A stretch of DNA of 58,567 nucleotides from Sphingobacteriia bacterium (GCA_011390575.1 JAABSE010000014.1:1-58567); one strand, 5' to 3'; positions 35,565-45,278 are shown, counted from the stretch's first letter. The notes: generated by a model from the sequence alone, not told the origin. Numbers and translations: made by a program.

Positions 35565-35598
35565 TATATTTACATATTGAAATGTATGTTTACATTTG
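35565..35598 (+). promoter_or_regulatory. Promoter and repeated operator-like motif before the ligase gene
   Basis: TACATTTG at 35591-35598 fits the -7 consensus. TATTTACAT (35567-35575) and TGTTTACAT (35587-35595) form a direct repeat 20 bases apart, and TACAT/ATGTA arms (35571-35586) form a dyad between them. This is one face of the helix, so a regulator dimer pair could bind. Confidence 0.4.
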
Positions 35599-35680
35599 CT
35601 TTATGCTAATTCAACATTCACTCAATACATCTATAACACAGGAAACAAAACAACAAGAAGTAATCATTAACAGTACATTT

Positions 35681-37612
35681 ATGAAGCATCGCATCAACGC
35701 CGAAAATCTAGCCCAACTATATAAAACTGCGGCAGAGAGGTTCGGGCCACTTCCTGCATTTGCCATCAGGGAGAGCGCATTAAAATGGCGCCCTGTATCT
35801 TACAGCGATTTGTTCGAACAAGGCCTCAACCTTGCCACAGGACTTATCTCACTGGGTGTTAAAGCCCGCGATCACGTAGGTCTTTTCGGTGACAATCGGT
35901 TTGAATGGATATTATCTGATTACGGGGTACAACTTTGTGGTGCTGCTGATGTGCCAAGAGGGAGAGATGTTACAGATGCTGAACTGGTATACATCATTAA
36001 CCATGCGGGTATTGAAGTGACCTTTGTGGAAACAGCGCAGCTTCAGGACCGAATAATTAGCCTGAAACAAGAGTTGCCGGCACTCAGAGAAATTATACTG
36101 CTGGATCCCAAAGCCACAGCCAGTTCAGGAGTGCACAAACTTGAAGATGTGCTGGAAATGGGTGCAATGATGCGTCTGGATGGAGACAGGCAGGCAGAGG
36201 AACGCATAGCAGGGATTAAACCCGACGATCTTTTTACCCTGATTTATACTTCCGGCACCACCGGGCAGCCCAAAGGGGTGATGCTTACGCATACCAACAT
36301 GACCTCACAAACCATCAACCTGCCCGGATTTCATAACTGCAATGACCGCGTATTGTCAGTATTGCCCATCTGGCATATTTTCGAACGGGTCATTGAAATG
36401 TACACCATCAGTTTCGGGGGTTGCACCTATTATTCTTCTGTTCAAACCCTGGGAGAAGACATGAAGAATGTAGAACCTACCTTCATGGCCTCCGCTCCGC
36501 GCTTATGGGAAAAGCTTCATGAAAGAATAATAAGGGGGGTAAAAGCATCACACCCTGTGCGTCAGATCTTGTTTCATATTGCTTATTTTCTTTCGCAACA
36601 ATACAAAAGTTCCGAATATTTTTTTACCGACAAATACCTGAAAATGAACCCCCAGCCCTGGTGGAAACGGGCTGCGCTCATGCCTTTTCATGCTGTGCGA
36701 TGGTTGCTGGTATTGCCCTGGTACGGCTTTTTCAATGCAGCGGTACTGGAAAGAATAAGGCTGGGGGCCGGCGGCTCGCTTCAGGCGACCATCTCGGGTG
36801 GAGGTGCTCTGCCCATTCATATCGACAGATTTTTCAACAACGTAGGTATTCCCGTACTGGAGGGGTATGGCATGACCGAGACATCGCCCGTAATTTCAGT
36901 AAGATCCCTGAACAACCTGGTGGTAGGTACCGTAGGACCTCCGGTTTGCGATACCGAAATTAAAATTGTTGACCCCGATACCGGGGATTTACTTTACCCC
37001 AACGCTTCATTGCCTGACAAGGGCAGATCGCAGAGAGGTGAAATATGGGTAAAAGGCCCCCAGGTGATGAAGGGATATTATAAAAATGAAGAATTAACGC
37101 GCCAAACCATAGCAGATGGTTGGCTCAAAACAGGAGACCTGGGCGTAATCACCCACAACGATTGTTTGAAAATTTTAGGTCGCTGCAAAGCCACCATCGT
37201 TTTGTCAAGTGGCGAGAATGTGGAGCCGGAACCCATCGAAATGCGGCTGCAGCAAAGTCAGTTTATCGATCAATGCATGATTGTAGGGCAGGACCAGAAG
37301 TTTATCGGAGCATTGATTGTTCCGGTTTTGGTAGAATTTCAAAAATCAGGTATACAGGCCAAAACGGTAGAAGACCTGGCGCGTAATCCTGAGGCAATGA
37401 GGGTAATGCGTAATGAAATCCGGCGAATGACCTCGGCTGCCAACGGATTTAAATCCTATGAACAAATCCGTGACTTCCGGTTGCTCACCAGCACCTTTGA
37501 AGTTGGCAATGAACTTACCAACCTATACAAAATAAAACGACACGTAATAGAAACCAAGTACCCTCATGTCATTGGAGAACTATTTTCCAACGGCATGGCA
37601 AAACAACAATGA
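35681..37612 (+). CDS. Long-chain fatty acyl-CoA ligase (AMP-forming)
   Basis: The product is about 643 residues from MKHRINAENLAQLY; the open frame starts at 35582, but homology begins here. It has the P-loop LIYTSGTTGQPKG, VLSVLPIWHIFERV (typical for FadD15/long-chain type), the GYGMTETSPVIS motif, and WLKTGDLGVITHNDCLKILGR at the hinge. The later SSGENVEPEPIEMRL also fits long-chain ligases. It activates fatty or other hydrophobic acids with ATP and CoA at the membrane. Three bases separate it from the BASS transporter gene, so the two are surely cotranscribed. Confidence 0.88.
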   Translation: MKHRINAENLAQLYKTAAERFGPLPAFAIRESALKWRPVSYSDLFEQGLNLATGLISLGVKARDHVGLFGDNRFEWILSDYGVQLCGAADVPRGRDVTDAELVYIINHAGIEVTFVETAQLQDRIISLKQELPALREIILLDPKATASSGVHKLEDVLEMGAMMRLDGDRQAEERIAGIKPDDLFTLIYTSGTTGQPKGVMLTHTNMTSQTINLPGFHNCNDRVLSVLPIWHIFERVIEMYTISFGGCTYYSSVQTLGEDMKNVEPTFMASAPRLWEKLHERIIRGVKASHPVRQILFHIAYFLSQQYKSSEYFFTDKYLKMNPQPWWKRAALMPFHAVRWLLVLPWYGFFNAAVLERIRLGAGGSLQATISGGGALPIHIDRFFNNVGIPVLEGYGMTETSPVISVRSLNNLVVGTVGPPVCDTEIKIVDPDTGDLLYPNASLPDKGRSQRGEIWVKGPQVMKGYYKNEELTRQTIADGWLKTGDLGVITHNDCLKILGRCKATIVLSSGENVEPEPIEMRLQQSQFIDQCMIVGQDQKFIGALIVPVLVEFQKSGIQAKTVEDLARNPEAMRVMRNEIRRMTSAANGFKSYEQIRDFRLLTSTFEVGNELTNLYKIKRHVIETKYPHVIGELFSNGMAKQQ

Positions 37613-37615
37613 CCT

Positions 37616-38674
37616 ATGGAATTTAACACGCAACTTCTTTACGCCCACGATCAGATATTGCTTGCAGTGATGATATTTGTTATCATGCTGGGGATGGGAG
37701 CAAGCCTTACCCCGGATGATTTCCGCGCAGTAATTCGCAAACCCCGCGGGGTACTCATTGGCTTCGTTTCCCAGTTTGGCATCATGCCCTTTCTGGCTTT
37801 CGGTCTTTCCATTGTGCTGGGATTGCACCCTGCTTTTGCTATTGCACTCATACTTATCGGATCGCTTCCCGGAGGTACGACATCCAATATGTTTACCTAT
37901 TTTTCGCGGGGCTCAGTAGCATTAAGTATTTCCATGACTACCGCCTCTACGTTGCTGGCATTGCTTATGATGCCGGTTATCCTTCAGGTGTACACCGGCA
38001 TTTTTACCGACCAGCTTACGGCAAATATGCAGGCCACCGGGGCAGAAAGTACATTTGTCATCCCAACGGGCAACATTATCAGTTCTCTTATTCTGGTTTT
38101 GCTTCCTGTGGCCATGGGAATGATTCTGCGTAGAAAATCACCTGAATGGGCCAAAACTGCTGAAGATACTGCCGGTTTTGTAGGGATTCTTGTCATACTA
38201 TACCTGCTGCTAACCGCCTTTACACGCCATGGGAAATTGTTTCTACAAACACCTGTAGAGGTATATATCGGCGCTGTAGGCATTGGTCTGGCCGGTTTTT
38301 TACTGGGATACTGGTTCTCCCGGCTTTTTGGCATGTATCCAATCTTCCAGCGGGCCATATCACTGGAAACAGGGATCCAGAATGGGCCCGTAGCTTTTGC
38401 GGTAATCTTACTTTCCTTCACTGAACCTGTGCAAAGCCAGATGTTATGGCTGGCCATTCTCTACTCCACCTTTATTGTAATCTCTTCTTCGGTCATTACA
38501 CTGTACTACCGCAAAAAGGGCAGGTTTGACTGGGATATTTACAAGAACACCCAGATTCATAACCGGCTGTTTGGAAAGGACTATGTCACTCACTATCCCG
38601 AGGGATTTCTACCGCCCAGGCTTGTTAACGACCCAAGTCAGGGCACCATTCCGGTTCAGAAACGCAACCAATAA
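37616..38674 (+). CDS. BASS-family transporter (bile acid:sodium symporter fold)
   Basis: The 352-residue product has about nine or ten membrane segments. Two family landmarks are visible: SLPGGTTSNMFTYFSRGSVALSISMTTAST (first crossover helix) and ISLETGIQNGPVAFAVI (second crossover helix). BASS proteins carry bile acids, pantoate or other organic anions with sodium. Its position three bases behind the acyl-CoA ligase suggests uptake of the acid that the ligase traps as CoA ester. The C-terminal soluble tail of about 50 residues (YKNTQIHNRLFGKDY onward) is unusually long for the family. Confidence 0.85.
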   Translation: MEFNTQLLYAHDQILLAVMIFVIMLGMGASLTPDDFRAVIRKPRGVLIGFVSQFGIMPFLAFGLSIVLGLHPAFAIALILIGSLPGGTTSNMFTYFSRGSVALSISMTTASTLLALLMMPVILQVYTGIFTDQLTANMQATGAESTFVIPTGNIISSLILVLLPVAMGMILRRKSPEWAKTAEDTAGFVGILVILYLLLTAFTRHGKLFLQTPVEVYIGAVGIGLAGFLLGYWFSRLFGMYPIFQRAISLETGIQNGPVAFAVILLSFTEPVQSQMLWLAILYSTFIVISSSVITLYYRKKGRFDWDIYKNTQIHNRLFGKDYVTHYPEGFLPPRLVNDPSQGTIPVQKRNQ

Positions 38675-38747
38675 AAATCAGTTTCTTCAAGGTAACTTCA
38701 GGACACAAGCCCTGAAAGCATAATGGCCTGTTCAACAAAACTCAGTG

Positions 38748-38774
38748 AGGGTGTGCAAAATTCGGGCACACCCT
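38748..38774 (+). terminator. Terminator of the ligase-transporter operon
   Basis: Nine-base arms AGGGTGTGC and GCACACCCT (38748-38756 and 38766-38774) with a nine-base loop are followed by a short T-rich stretch. Confidence 0.7.
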
Positions 38775-38890
38775 TTCCTGCTTTGGGATAAAAGCGGTAA
38801 AGCCTGACAAATCAAAACAAGATACGCTCAGGGTTATTCATAAAGGGTGGATGCAGGCAAATTCAAACAGCCTGAAAGCTGAAAAACGCT

Positions 38891-38898
38891 TACATTTG
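38891..38898 (+). promoter_or_regulatory. -7 box of the PfkB-family kinase gene
   Basis: TACATTTG fits TAnnTTTG 23 bases before the start codon. No TTTG is visible upstream. Confidence 0.4.
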
Positions 38899-38921
38899 TT
38901 ATTCATCAAACGTTAATCAGC

Positions 38922-39851
38922 ATGAGAAAAGTTTATGCCATCGGGGAAAGCCTTATCGATATAATTTTCAGCCAGGGAGATGTCAAAGCAGCACGCCCCG
39001 GCGGTTCGATGCTCAACTCTTCCATCTCAATGGGTCGGGCCGGCATGGAAGTTATCTTTTTCTCTGAATTTGGAAAAGACCAGGGTGGAGACTTTCTGTC
39101 AGATTTCCTGGAGAAAAACCATGTTCAAACCGGGTACATCCATCGATATGAGAAAGGGAAAACAGCCCTTGCCCTTGCATTTCTCAACGAAAAAGGGGAT
39201 GCTTCCTATGACTTTCACAAATCGTATCCTGAAGATCGGTTGAAACTTCGCCTGCCGGAATTTACACCCAACGACATATTGCTGTTTGGCTCCTTTTTTG
39301 GCATTGACCCCGCCATCAGAGAGGCTGTGCTTTCGGTGGTAAGAGCAGCCAAAAAAGGTGGAGCAATGATTGTTTATGATCCCAACTTTCGCAAACCCCA
39401 TGCACACCAGCTGGAAGAACTTCGCCCCTTTATGCTGGAAAATATGGATTTGGCTCACATCATCAGAGCCAGTCATGAAGATATGGAAATCATTTTCGGT
39501 GAAACATCGGTGAAAAAACTTGCGCAGATTCCCCATCTTCAAAAAAAAGTGCTTATTCTCACCCGCAACTCCGAAGGAGTATTTCTGGAAAGCCCTGAGT
39601 ACTCTGCAACCTTCACGGCACCTGAAATTGAAGTGATTAGCACCATCGGGGCAGGAGATAATTTCAACGCGGGATTGATATACGGTCTTGTTAAAGAAAA
39701 TGTTTTGCCCAAAACCCTCGTAAATACTTCCGGCGAACAATGGGAAACAATCATCGGTTATGCCACGGCCTTTGCATCAGACGTATGTATGAGTTATGAC
39801 AATTATATTTCCACAGAATTCGCCTATAAACTGTTGCTCATGGATAAATAA
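38922..39851 (+). CDS. PfkB-family carbohydrate kinase
   Basis: The 309-residue product has the ribokinase-family opening VYAIGESLIDIIF, the substrate-binding GGSMLNSSISMGRAG, and the catalytic anion-hole motif STIGAGDNFNAG near the C-terminus with the base Asp. The sequence KGKTALALAFL fits fructokinase-type members. It phosphorylates a sugar such as fructose with ATP, though the sugar is uncertain. The gene has its own promoter and is followed 83 bases later by the addA-like gene. Confidence 0.82.
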   Translation: MRKVYAIGESLIDIIFSQGDVKAARPGGSMLNSSISMGRAGMEVIFFSEFGKDQGGDFLSDFLEKNHVQTGYIHRYEKGKTALALAFLNEKGDASYDFHKSYPEDRLKLRLPEFTPNDILLFGSFFGIDPAIREAVLSVVRAAKKGGAMIVYDPNFRKPHAHQLEELRPFMLENMDLAHIIRASHEDMEIIFGETSVKKLAQIPHLQKKVLILTRNSEGVFLESPEYSATFTAPEIEVISTIGAGDNFNAGLIYGLVKENVLPKTLVNTSGEQWETIIGYATAFASDVCMSYDNYISTEFAYKLLLMDK

Positions 39852-39934
39852 ATTCAGCTTTCCCGACCAAACGCAAACCATGCAACTTTTCAACATTTCA
39901 ACGATTCAACGATTCAACAATAAATCAAGCCTCC

Positions 39935-42900
39935 ATGATTCAAAAACCCTTCTACGTTTACAAGTCATCCGCCGGTAGTGGCAAAACCTACACCCTGGTA
40001 AAAGAATATCTGAAAATTGTGCTGGACGATCCCACCAAAATCCGCAATATTCTGGCCATCACATTTACCAATGCTGCTGCAGCCGAGATGAAGGAACGAA
40101 TCATCAAAGCCCTTGGAGAACTTTCATCACTGGCGGGCGTGGATGAGAATAAACGCCCCCAATCGGCTGCCGGACTACTTGACAATCTTCTTAAAGAAAC
40201 CACATTGCAGAGCGCAGAAATTATCCGAAACGCGCGGCTTGCCCTTACCCTTATTCTGCATAACTACGGCGATTTTAGTGTAAGCACCATCGACAGCTTT
40301 GCCCATCGCATCATCCGCAGCTTTGCCTTTGATTTGCGGCTGCCGCTGAATTTTGACGTGGAGCTCGACCAGAATCAACTCCTCAGCCAGGCCATCGACC
40401 TGCTGGTGAGTCGGGCGGGGAAAGAACCCGCACTTACCCAATTGCTGGTGGAATATATCGAGCTGCGCACCGATGAAGAGCGCAGCCACTTCATCGAATA
40501 CGATATGGCCCGCCTGGCCAAAACCCTCATGGACGAGAAGGGCAGCTTCTATGTTGACAGACTCAAAGACATTACCCTGGATGATTTTGGGCGCATACAC
40601 CGCAACCTGACCCAAAGCATTCGCGACTTTGAACAATCGGTGCAGCAAATAGCCCTTGAAGCGCGTAATCTGATAGAAAAGCAAAATATCCCTGATGAAA
40701 TGTTTTACCGGGGAAAGCCCGGTATCGGAACCTGGTTCAGGGAACTGGCCAATGGTAATATTGGAGAAAAGATTACTCCCAACTCTTATGTCCAGAAAAC
40801 CATTGAAGAAGATAAGTGGGCTGCAGGAAAGGCAGATGCTGCTACGGTGGCTGCCATTGAATCCATCAGCGAATTGCTGAAAGAAAAATACCAGCAGATA
40901 GACGCCCTCAGCCAGTCGCGGTTAAGCCATTACAAAATTCATCAACTCGTAAAAAAACATCTCTTTCCCATGGCGGTTTTGTGCGAGCTGGAGAAAGTGC
41001 TGGCTGACATCAAATCAGAGCACTCGTTGCTTCATATTTCGGATTTCAACAAAAAAATATCGGAAATTGTATCGGTAGAATCTGCTCCGTTTATTTACGA
41101 ACGGATAGGCGAAAAGTATCAACATTTCATGATTGATGAATTCCAGGACACTTCAGGGCTGCAATGGCAAAATCTGTTGCCGCTCATCGACAACTCCCTG
41201 GCTTCCGGCCATGTAAACCTGGTGGTAGGAGACGGTAAGCAGGCCATTTACCGGTGGCGCAACGGCGATGTGGAACAATTTGCCGCACTGCCCAAATTGC
41301 TCCCTTCCATTACGGCCGAGTCGCGTGCACTGTGGCAACAAACCCTGGAAAGAACTTTCAACCCATTTCCATTGGATACCAACTGGCGCTCACGACCCGA
41401 AATCATTGACTTTAACAACCGTTTTTTTGAGTTTACCTGCAAGTATCTCCCTGAAGAACTACAGGACATTTATGAAGGTCACACACAAAAAAAACACCCT
41501 GAAAAAACCGGAGGATACATCAGCGTTGAATTTTCTTCCAGTACACCCGAACAAGACCTTGATTACGCAGACAATACACGCCTGAGAGTGCTCAGAATCA
41601 TTCGTGAGCTCGAAGATAAAAACCATCCCCTCAACGATATCACCATCCTCTGCCGTTCCAATGGCGAGGCAAGCGCCATTGCGCGCTTTTTGCTGGAAAA
41701 TGATATCAGCGTTATTTCATCAGAATCGCTTTTGCTGAGCCAGTCGCCCAAAGTCAATTTTATCCTTTCGGTCATGCGCCTGATCAATCAACCCGGAGAT
41801 GAGGTGAGTCTTACGGAATTTCTGCAGTTTCTGGCAAGTACCCGCAGAATTTCCATGGGTCTTCATGAAGCATTGCAAGGACTGAAGCAGGAACAACTGG
41901 AAGACAAAACAAAAACCATCTCCCTGCAAGAGGTGGAAAATTTTCTTTTGCAACAGGGAATTCACTTTTCCTTTGAGCAGTGTCTGCACCTGGGTTTGTA
42001 TGAACTGGGAGAAACCATTGTGCGGGGATTTTTCGATGCACGCCCGGTTGACCCGTTTATTGCATTCTTCATGGATGTGCTGTATGACTATAACAACCGG
42101 TTTGTATCTACCCTGCCCGACTTCCTGGAATGGTGGCAGGAAAACTCGCAGAAACATTCGGTGGTAGTACCGGAAGGGATTGACGCCGTGCAGGTAATGA
42201 CCATCCACAAATCAAAAGGGTTGCAGTTTCCGGTGGTGATTTATCCCTTTGCCGACAAGGATTTTTCCAGGCCAGGGAAAGAGGGTGAATGGGTAGAGCT
42301 GGAAGATATGGAAGAAACCCGCCCCCTTGACATTGCCTGGCTAAGCATATCTTCAGCCATGGAAGGGACTCCATGGGAAAGCATCTGGCAGAAAGAAAAA
42401 GGGAAAACCTTGCTGGACATGCTCAATGTTACCTATGTAGCGTTAACGCGAGCGGTTGACAAACTTTTTGTGCTATCCAGGTATCCGGATTCGGGGAAAT
42501 TTTCGGAGAAGAACCTGGCGGGATTTCTACACAAATTCCTGGTGCAGGAAAATATGTGGCAGGAATCGGTCATGGAGTATTCCTGGGGAGAAAATACTCC
42601 ATGGCACGATAAAAAACTAAATGACGGAAAAAACCAGAAAGAGGAGAAAACCGACAAAGAAGCAGTTGCTGGTCCTGTATTTGAAGCTTACATCAGCTCC
42701 CCCTGGGCAGGCAAAATATCTGTGCGTTCGCAACAACTGGAACTGCAGGATGACCGGACCACTGCATCAGAAAGGGGCTCGCGCATCCATGATATCATGG
42801 AGCACATCCATACTGACCAAGATGTAGAAGAGGTGCTGGAAAAGCTATTCCATGCCGGACAAACAGACAAGGAAGAAACCCGGCAGCTCAGGGAAAAAAT

Positions 42901-43183
42901 CCTGGCCATCGTGAACAACCCCCTGATAAAACCCTGGTTTGAAAAAGGGATAAAAGCCAAAAATGAATGTGGAATGTATGACGCAAAAGGAAGGTTTTTC
43001 AGGGCAGACAGGGTTATTCTTCAAGAGGATGCTGCGGTAGTGATGGATTATAAAACCGGGTCGCCCCATCCTTCGCATGCTTTGCAAATTCAAAATTATG
43101 CTTCCATCATTGAAAAAATGGGTTATGCCGATGTAAAAAAATACCTTGTATATCTGGATTACAACAAGGTGGAATTAGTCTAA
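39935..43183 (+). CDS. addA: AddA/RecB-like helicase-nuclease
   Basis: The 1082-residue UvrD/Rep-type helicase-nuclease processes double-strand breaks. It has Walker A KSSAGSGKTYTL (K17), ITFTNAAAAEMKERI (motif Ia), Walker B MIDEFQDTSG, DGKQAIYRWRNGD (motif III), IHKSKGLQFPVVI (motif V) and YVALTRAVDKLFV (motif VI). The C-terminal RecB-type nuclease (residues about 950-1082) includes DRVILQED and VMDYKTGSP with the D-x-K signature. No AddB-like partner gene is adjacent. The start follows a TTCAACATTTCAACGATTCA-type repetitive spacer. Confidence 0.88.
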   Translation: MIQKPFYVYKSSAGSGKTYTLVKEYLKIVLDDPTKIRNILAITFTNAAAAEMKERIIKALGELSSLAGVDENKRPQSAAGLLDNLLKETTLQSAEIIRNARLALTLILHNYGDFSVSTIDSFAHRIIRSFAFDLRLPLNFDVELDQNQLLSQAIDLLVSRAGKEPALTQLLVEYIELRTDEERSHFIEYDMARLAKTLMDEKGSFYVDRLKDITLDDFGRIHRNLTQSIRDFEQSVQQIALEARNLIEKQNIPDEMFYRGKPGIGTWFRELANGNIGEKITPNSYVQKTIEEDKWAAGKADAATVAAIESISELLKEKYQQIDALSQSRLSHYKIHQLVKKHLFPMAVLCELEKVLADIKSEHSLLHISDFNKKISEIVSVESAPFIYERIGEKYQHFMIDEFQDTSGLQWQNLLPLIDNSLASGHVNLVVGDGKQAIYRWRNGDVEQFAALPKLLPSITAESRALWQQTLERTFNPFPLDTNWRSRPEIIDFNNRFFEFTCKYLPEELQDIYEGHTQKKHPEKTGGYISVEFSSSTPEQDLDYADNTRLRVLRIIRELEDKNHPLNDITILCRSNGEASAIARFLLENDISVISSESLLLSQSPKVNFILSVMRLINQPGDEVSLTEFLQFLASTRRISMGLHEALQGLKQEQLEDKTKTISLQEVENFLLQQGIHFSFEQCLHLGLYELGETIVRGFFDARPVDPFIAFFMDVLYDYNNRFVSTLPDFLEWWQENSQKHSVVVPEGIDAVQVMTIHKSKGLQFPVVIYPFADKDFSRPGKEGEWVELEDMEETRPLDIAWLSISSAMEGTPWESIWQKEKGKTLLDMLNVTYVALTRAVDKLFVLSRYPDSGKFSEKNLAGFLHKFLVQENMWQESVMEYSWGENTPWHDKKLNDGKNQKEEKTDKEAVAGPVFEAYISSPWAGKISVRSQQLELQDDRTTASERGSRIHDIMEHIHTDQDVEEVLEKLFHAGQTDKEETRQLREKILAIVNNPLIKPWFEKGIKAKNECGMYDAKGRFFRADRVILQEDAAVVMDYKTGSPHPSHALQIQNYASIIEKMGYADVKKYLVYLDYNKVELV

Positions 43184-43455
43184 ATAAAAAATGAACACAC
43201 ACTCCCTGTTTTCCCTCCGGGAGAAGGGCAGTATTTGAAAAATATTTGTACTTTAACCGGCTGAAACAGCTCCGCTCCGGCACGAAAAATCAACGTTCTT
43301 TTTACGGGAAGCATCCAGGCAAACTGCAAATCAACCATCTTCAGGCAGATTACTTTGCGTTGCTTATCAGGTTGGCCATTTTCAGGCCATTCAGTACCTT
43401 AATTCCGTAAAAAGTATCTTCTTTTCCTGTGGCGCAGACACAAAAAACCAACACC

Positions 43456-43905
43456 ATGACCCCGGAAGAAATTATCAGCAAACATCCGCGCACCAATGAT
43501 AATCTGCTCAATATTCTGCACGATTTGCAAAACAACCATCCCGAGCAATACCTGACCCACGAAGCTATGGACAAGGTAGCGCAATACCTGAATATGACCA
43601 AAAGTTCGGTGTATGGTGTGGTGGACTATTACAGCATGCTTAGCACCCAGCCCAGAGGCAAGTACATTATCAGGCTATGCATATCTCCCGTTTGCCATAT
43701 CAAAAAAGCCAGTGGCATGCTCGCGCACCTTGAACAAACGCTTGGCATCCGGGCGGGAGAAACAACATCCGATAAACTTTTCACCATCGAAGTAGCGGAA
43801 TGCCTGGGGCAGTGCCAGGAAGCCCCTTCCATGATGATCAATGAAAAGGTTTACAACAACCTCACGGAAGAACGGATCAAAGAAATCTTAGCTCAATACA
43901 AGTAA
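43456..43905 (+). CDS. NuoE/FdsG-like 2Fe-2S subunit of formate dehydrogenase
   Basis: The product is 149 residues from ATG at 43456; a GTG at 43429 is in frame but less likely. It is a thioredoxin-like 2Fe-2S protein with C75-x4-C80 (CISPVC) and C116-x3-C120 (CLGQC), the four ligands of the NuoE family. The first half is the helical bundle (DNLLNILHDLQN, VAQYLNMTKSSVYGVVDYY). It passes electrons to or from the NuoF-like subunit encoded next. Together with the catalytic subunit downstream, this gives the gene order of NAD-dependent formate dehydrogenases (FdsG, FdsB, FdsA). Confidence 0.88.
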   Translation: MTPEEIISKHPRTNDNLLNILHDLQNNHPEQYLTHEAMDKVAQYLNMTKSSVYGVVDYYSMLSTQPRGKYIIRLCISPVCHIKKASGMLAHLEQTLGIRAGETTSDKLFTIEVAECLGQCQEAPSMMINEKVYNNLTEERIKEILAQYK

Positions 43906-43910
43906 AACCT

Positions 43911-43936
43911 TTGCGCTTACTTTGCGCTCCTTGCGA
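43911..43936 (+). repeat. TTTGCGC-type repeat in the operon spacer
   Basis: The 45-base gap between the NuoE-like and NuoF-like genes is mostly a short tandem of TTTGCGC/CTTGCG units. Such stretches resemble the dispersed GCG-rich repeats that also flank the GxxExxY gene downstream. Confidence 0.4.
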
Positions 43937-43950
43937 AAAAAGCCAGAATC

Positions 43951-45198
43951 ATGATAAAAGAAACCAGAGTCACACTCAAGAACATCGGCAAAATCAATCC
44001 CGAAAGCATTGACGATTATATAGCAACGGGTGGTTATGAAGGGTTGAAAAAAGCCCTCACCATGAAACCCTTTTCCATTATAGACGAAATACTGGAGGCC
44101 GGCTTGCGGGGCCGGGGCGGAGCAGGCTTTTCTACCGGGATGAAAAAGAAATTCACCAGCGAGTCGTGCCAGTCATGCCCCCAGCGATATGTTGTGGTCA
44201 ATGCCGATGAGGGCGAACCGGGTACTTTTAAAGACCGTGTTATCATGGAGCAGGATCCGCATATATACCTGGAAGGCACCATCATTGCGGCCTATTCCAT
44301 CAGAGCTACCAAAGCATACATTTATCTCAGAGGTGAATATACCGATTCCATTACCCGCACGCGTAAAGCCATTGCAGATGCTTACGAAAGAGGATTCCTG
44401 GGCAAAAACATACTGAATTCAGGCTTCGATTGTGACGTGGAACTCCGTCTTGGCGCAGGTTCTTACCTGTGCGGCGAGGAGCTCACCATGCTCGAATCGC
44501 TGGAAGGGAAGCGCGGCAACCCCCGTATCAAGCCTCCTTTCCCTGCCGAGAAAGGGGTTTTCGGTGCCCCTACCCTGGTCAACAACGTGGAGACCCTGGC
44601 CAATGTCCCTTTGATCATTAAAAACGGAAAAGAATGGTATCGTCAGTTTGGAACAGAACGCTCTGCCGGTACCAAAATATTCACCGTCAGCGGGCAGGTT
44701 AACAAACCGGGTTATTATGAAGTGGAAATGGGTATTACGCTAAGACAGTTGATCGATGATTTATGCGGGGGTATGCTGGATGGCAAGCCCTTTAAAGCAG
44801 CTTTGCTGGGGGGTGCGGCCGGTACTTTTGTGGATGTCTCCATGCTGGACGAGAGAATGACCTACGACAACCTGAAAGAAAAAGGTGCAACCCTGGGCTC
44901 GGGAGCGGTAATTGTGATGGCTGAAGAAGATTCCATTTATGAAGTGCTTCATTCGTGCCTGCGGTTTTTCAAGCATGAATCCTGTGGCAAGTGCGTTCCC
45001 TGCCGGGTAGGAACCACACTTATGGTGAAAGATCTGGAAAGACTCAAAAATGGTGTCAGTGATAAGGAAGCCCTGGTACAGAAACTGGTGAAAGACAGCA
45101 AAATGATTGCCTCCACATCGCTTTGTCCGCTGGGCCAGTCGCCCATCCTGCCGATGGAATCGGCAGCGCGGTATTTCACAGATGAACTGGTTTCTTGA
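43951..45198 (+). CDS. NuoF/FdsB-like NADH-binding subunit
   Basis: The 415-residue product binds FMN and NAD(H): GLRGRGGAGFSTGMKKKF (51-68) and NADEGEPGTFKDR (84-96) form the flavin and nucleotide site. C345, C348 and C351 (ESCGKCVPC) with C392 (LCPLGQS) hold a 4Fe-4S cluster. It lacks the N-terminal thioredoxin-like extension and the C-terminal 2x4Fe-4S domain of HydB-type proteins, which argues for simple NAD reduction rather than electron bifurcation. It is the second gene of the formate dehydrogenase operon. A mobile-looking cassette separates it from the catalytic subunit. Confidence 0.9.
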   Translation: MIKETRVTLKNIGKINPESIDDYIATGGYEGLKKALTMKPFSIIDEILEAGLRGRGGAGFSTGMKKKFTSESCQSCPQRYVVVNADEGEPGTFKDRVIMEQDPHIYLEGTIIAAYSIRATKAYIYLRGEYTDSITRTRKAIADAYERGFLGKNILNSGFDCDVELRLGAGSYLCGEELTMLESLEGKRGNPRIKPPFPAEKGVFGAPTLVNNVETLANVPLIIKNGKEWYRQFGTERSAGTKIFTVSGQVNKPGYYEVEMGITLRQLIDDLCGGMLDGKPFKAALLGGAAGTFVDVSMLDERMTYDNLKEKGATLGSGAVIVMAEEDSIYEVLHSCLRFFKHESCGKCVPCRVGTTLMVKDLERLKNGVSDKEALVQKLVKDSKMIASTSLCPLGQSPILPMESAARYFTDELVS

Positions 45199-45251
45199 AC
45201 CGCATGGGACGCATTAGCTATCTGTTTTTTGTTCTTTGAGGTTTTAATATT

Positions 45252-45278
45252 CTCGCAGAGGCGCAGAGACGCAGTTTT
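45252..45278 (+). repeat. Left inverted repeat of the GxxExxY cassette
   Basis: These 27 bases are the exact reverse complement of 45836-45862. The unit contains GCAGAGGCGCAGAGACGCAG, a style of repeat found scattered in many bacterial genomes. Confidence 0.85.

Noticed and set aside
43429-43455. GTG start of the NuoE-like gene
   Set aside because: ATG at 43456 is a better start and gives a normal family length.
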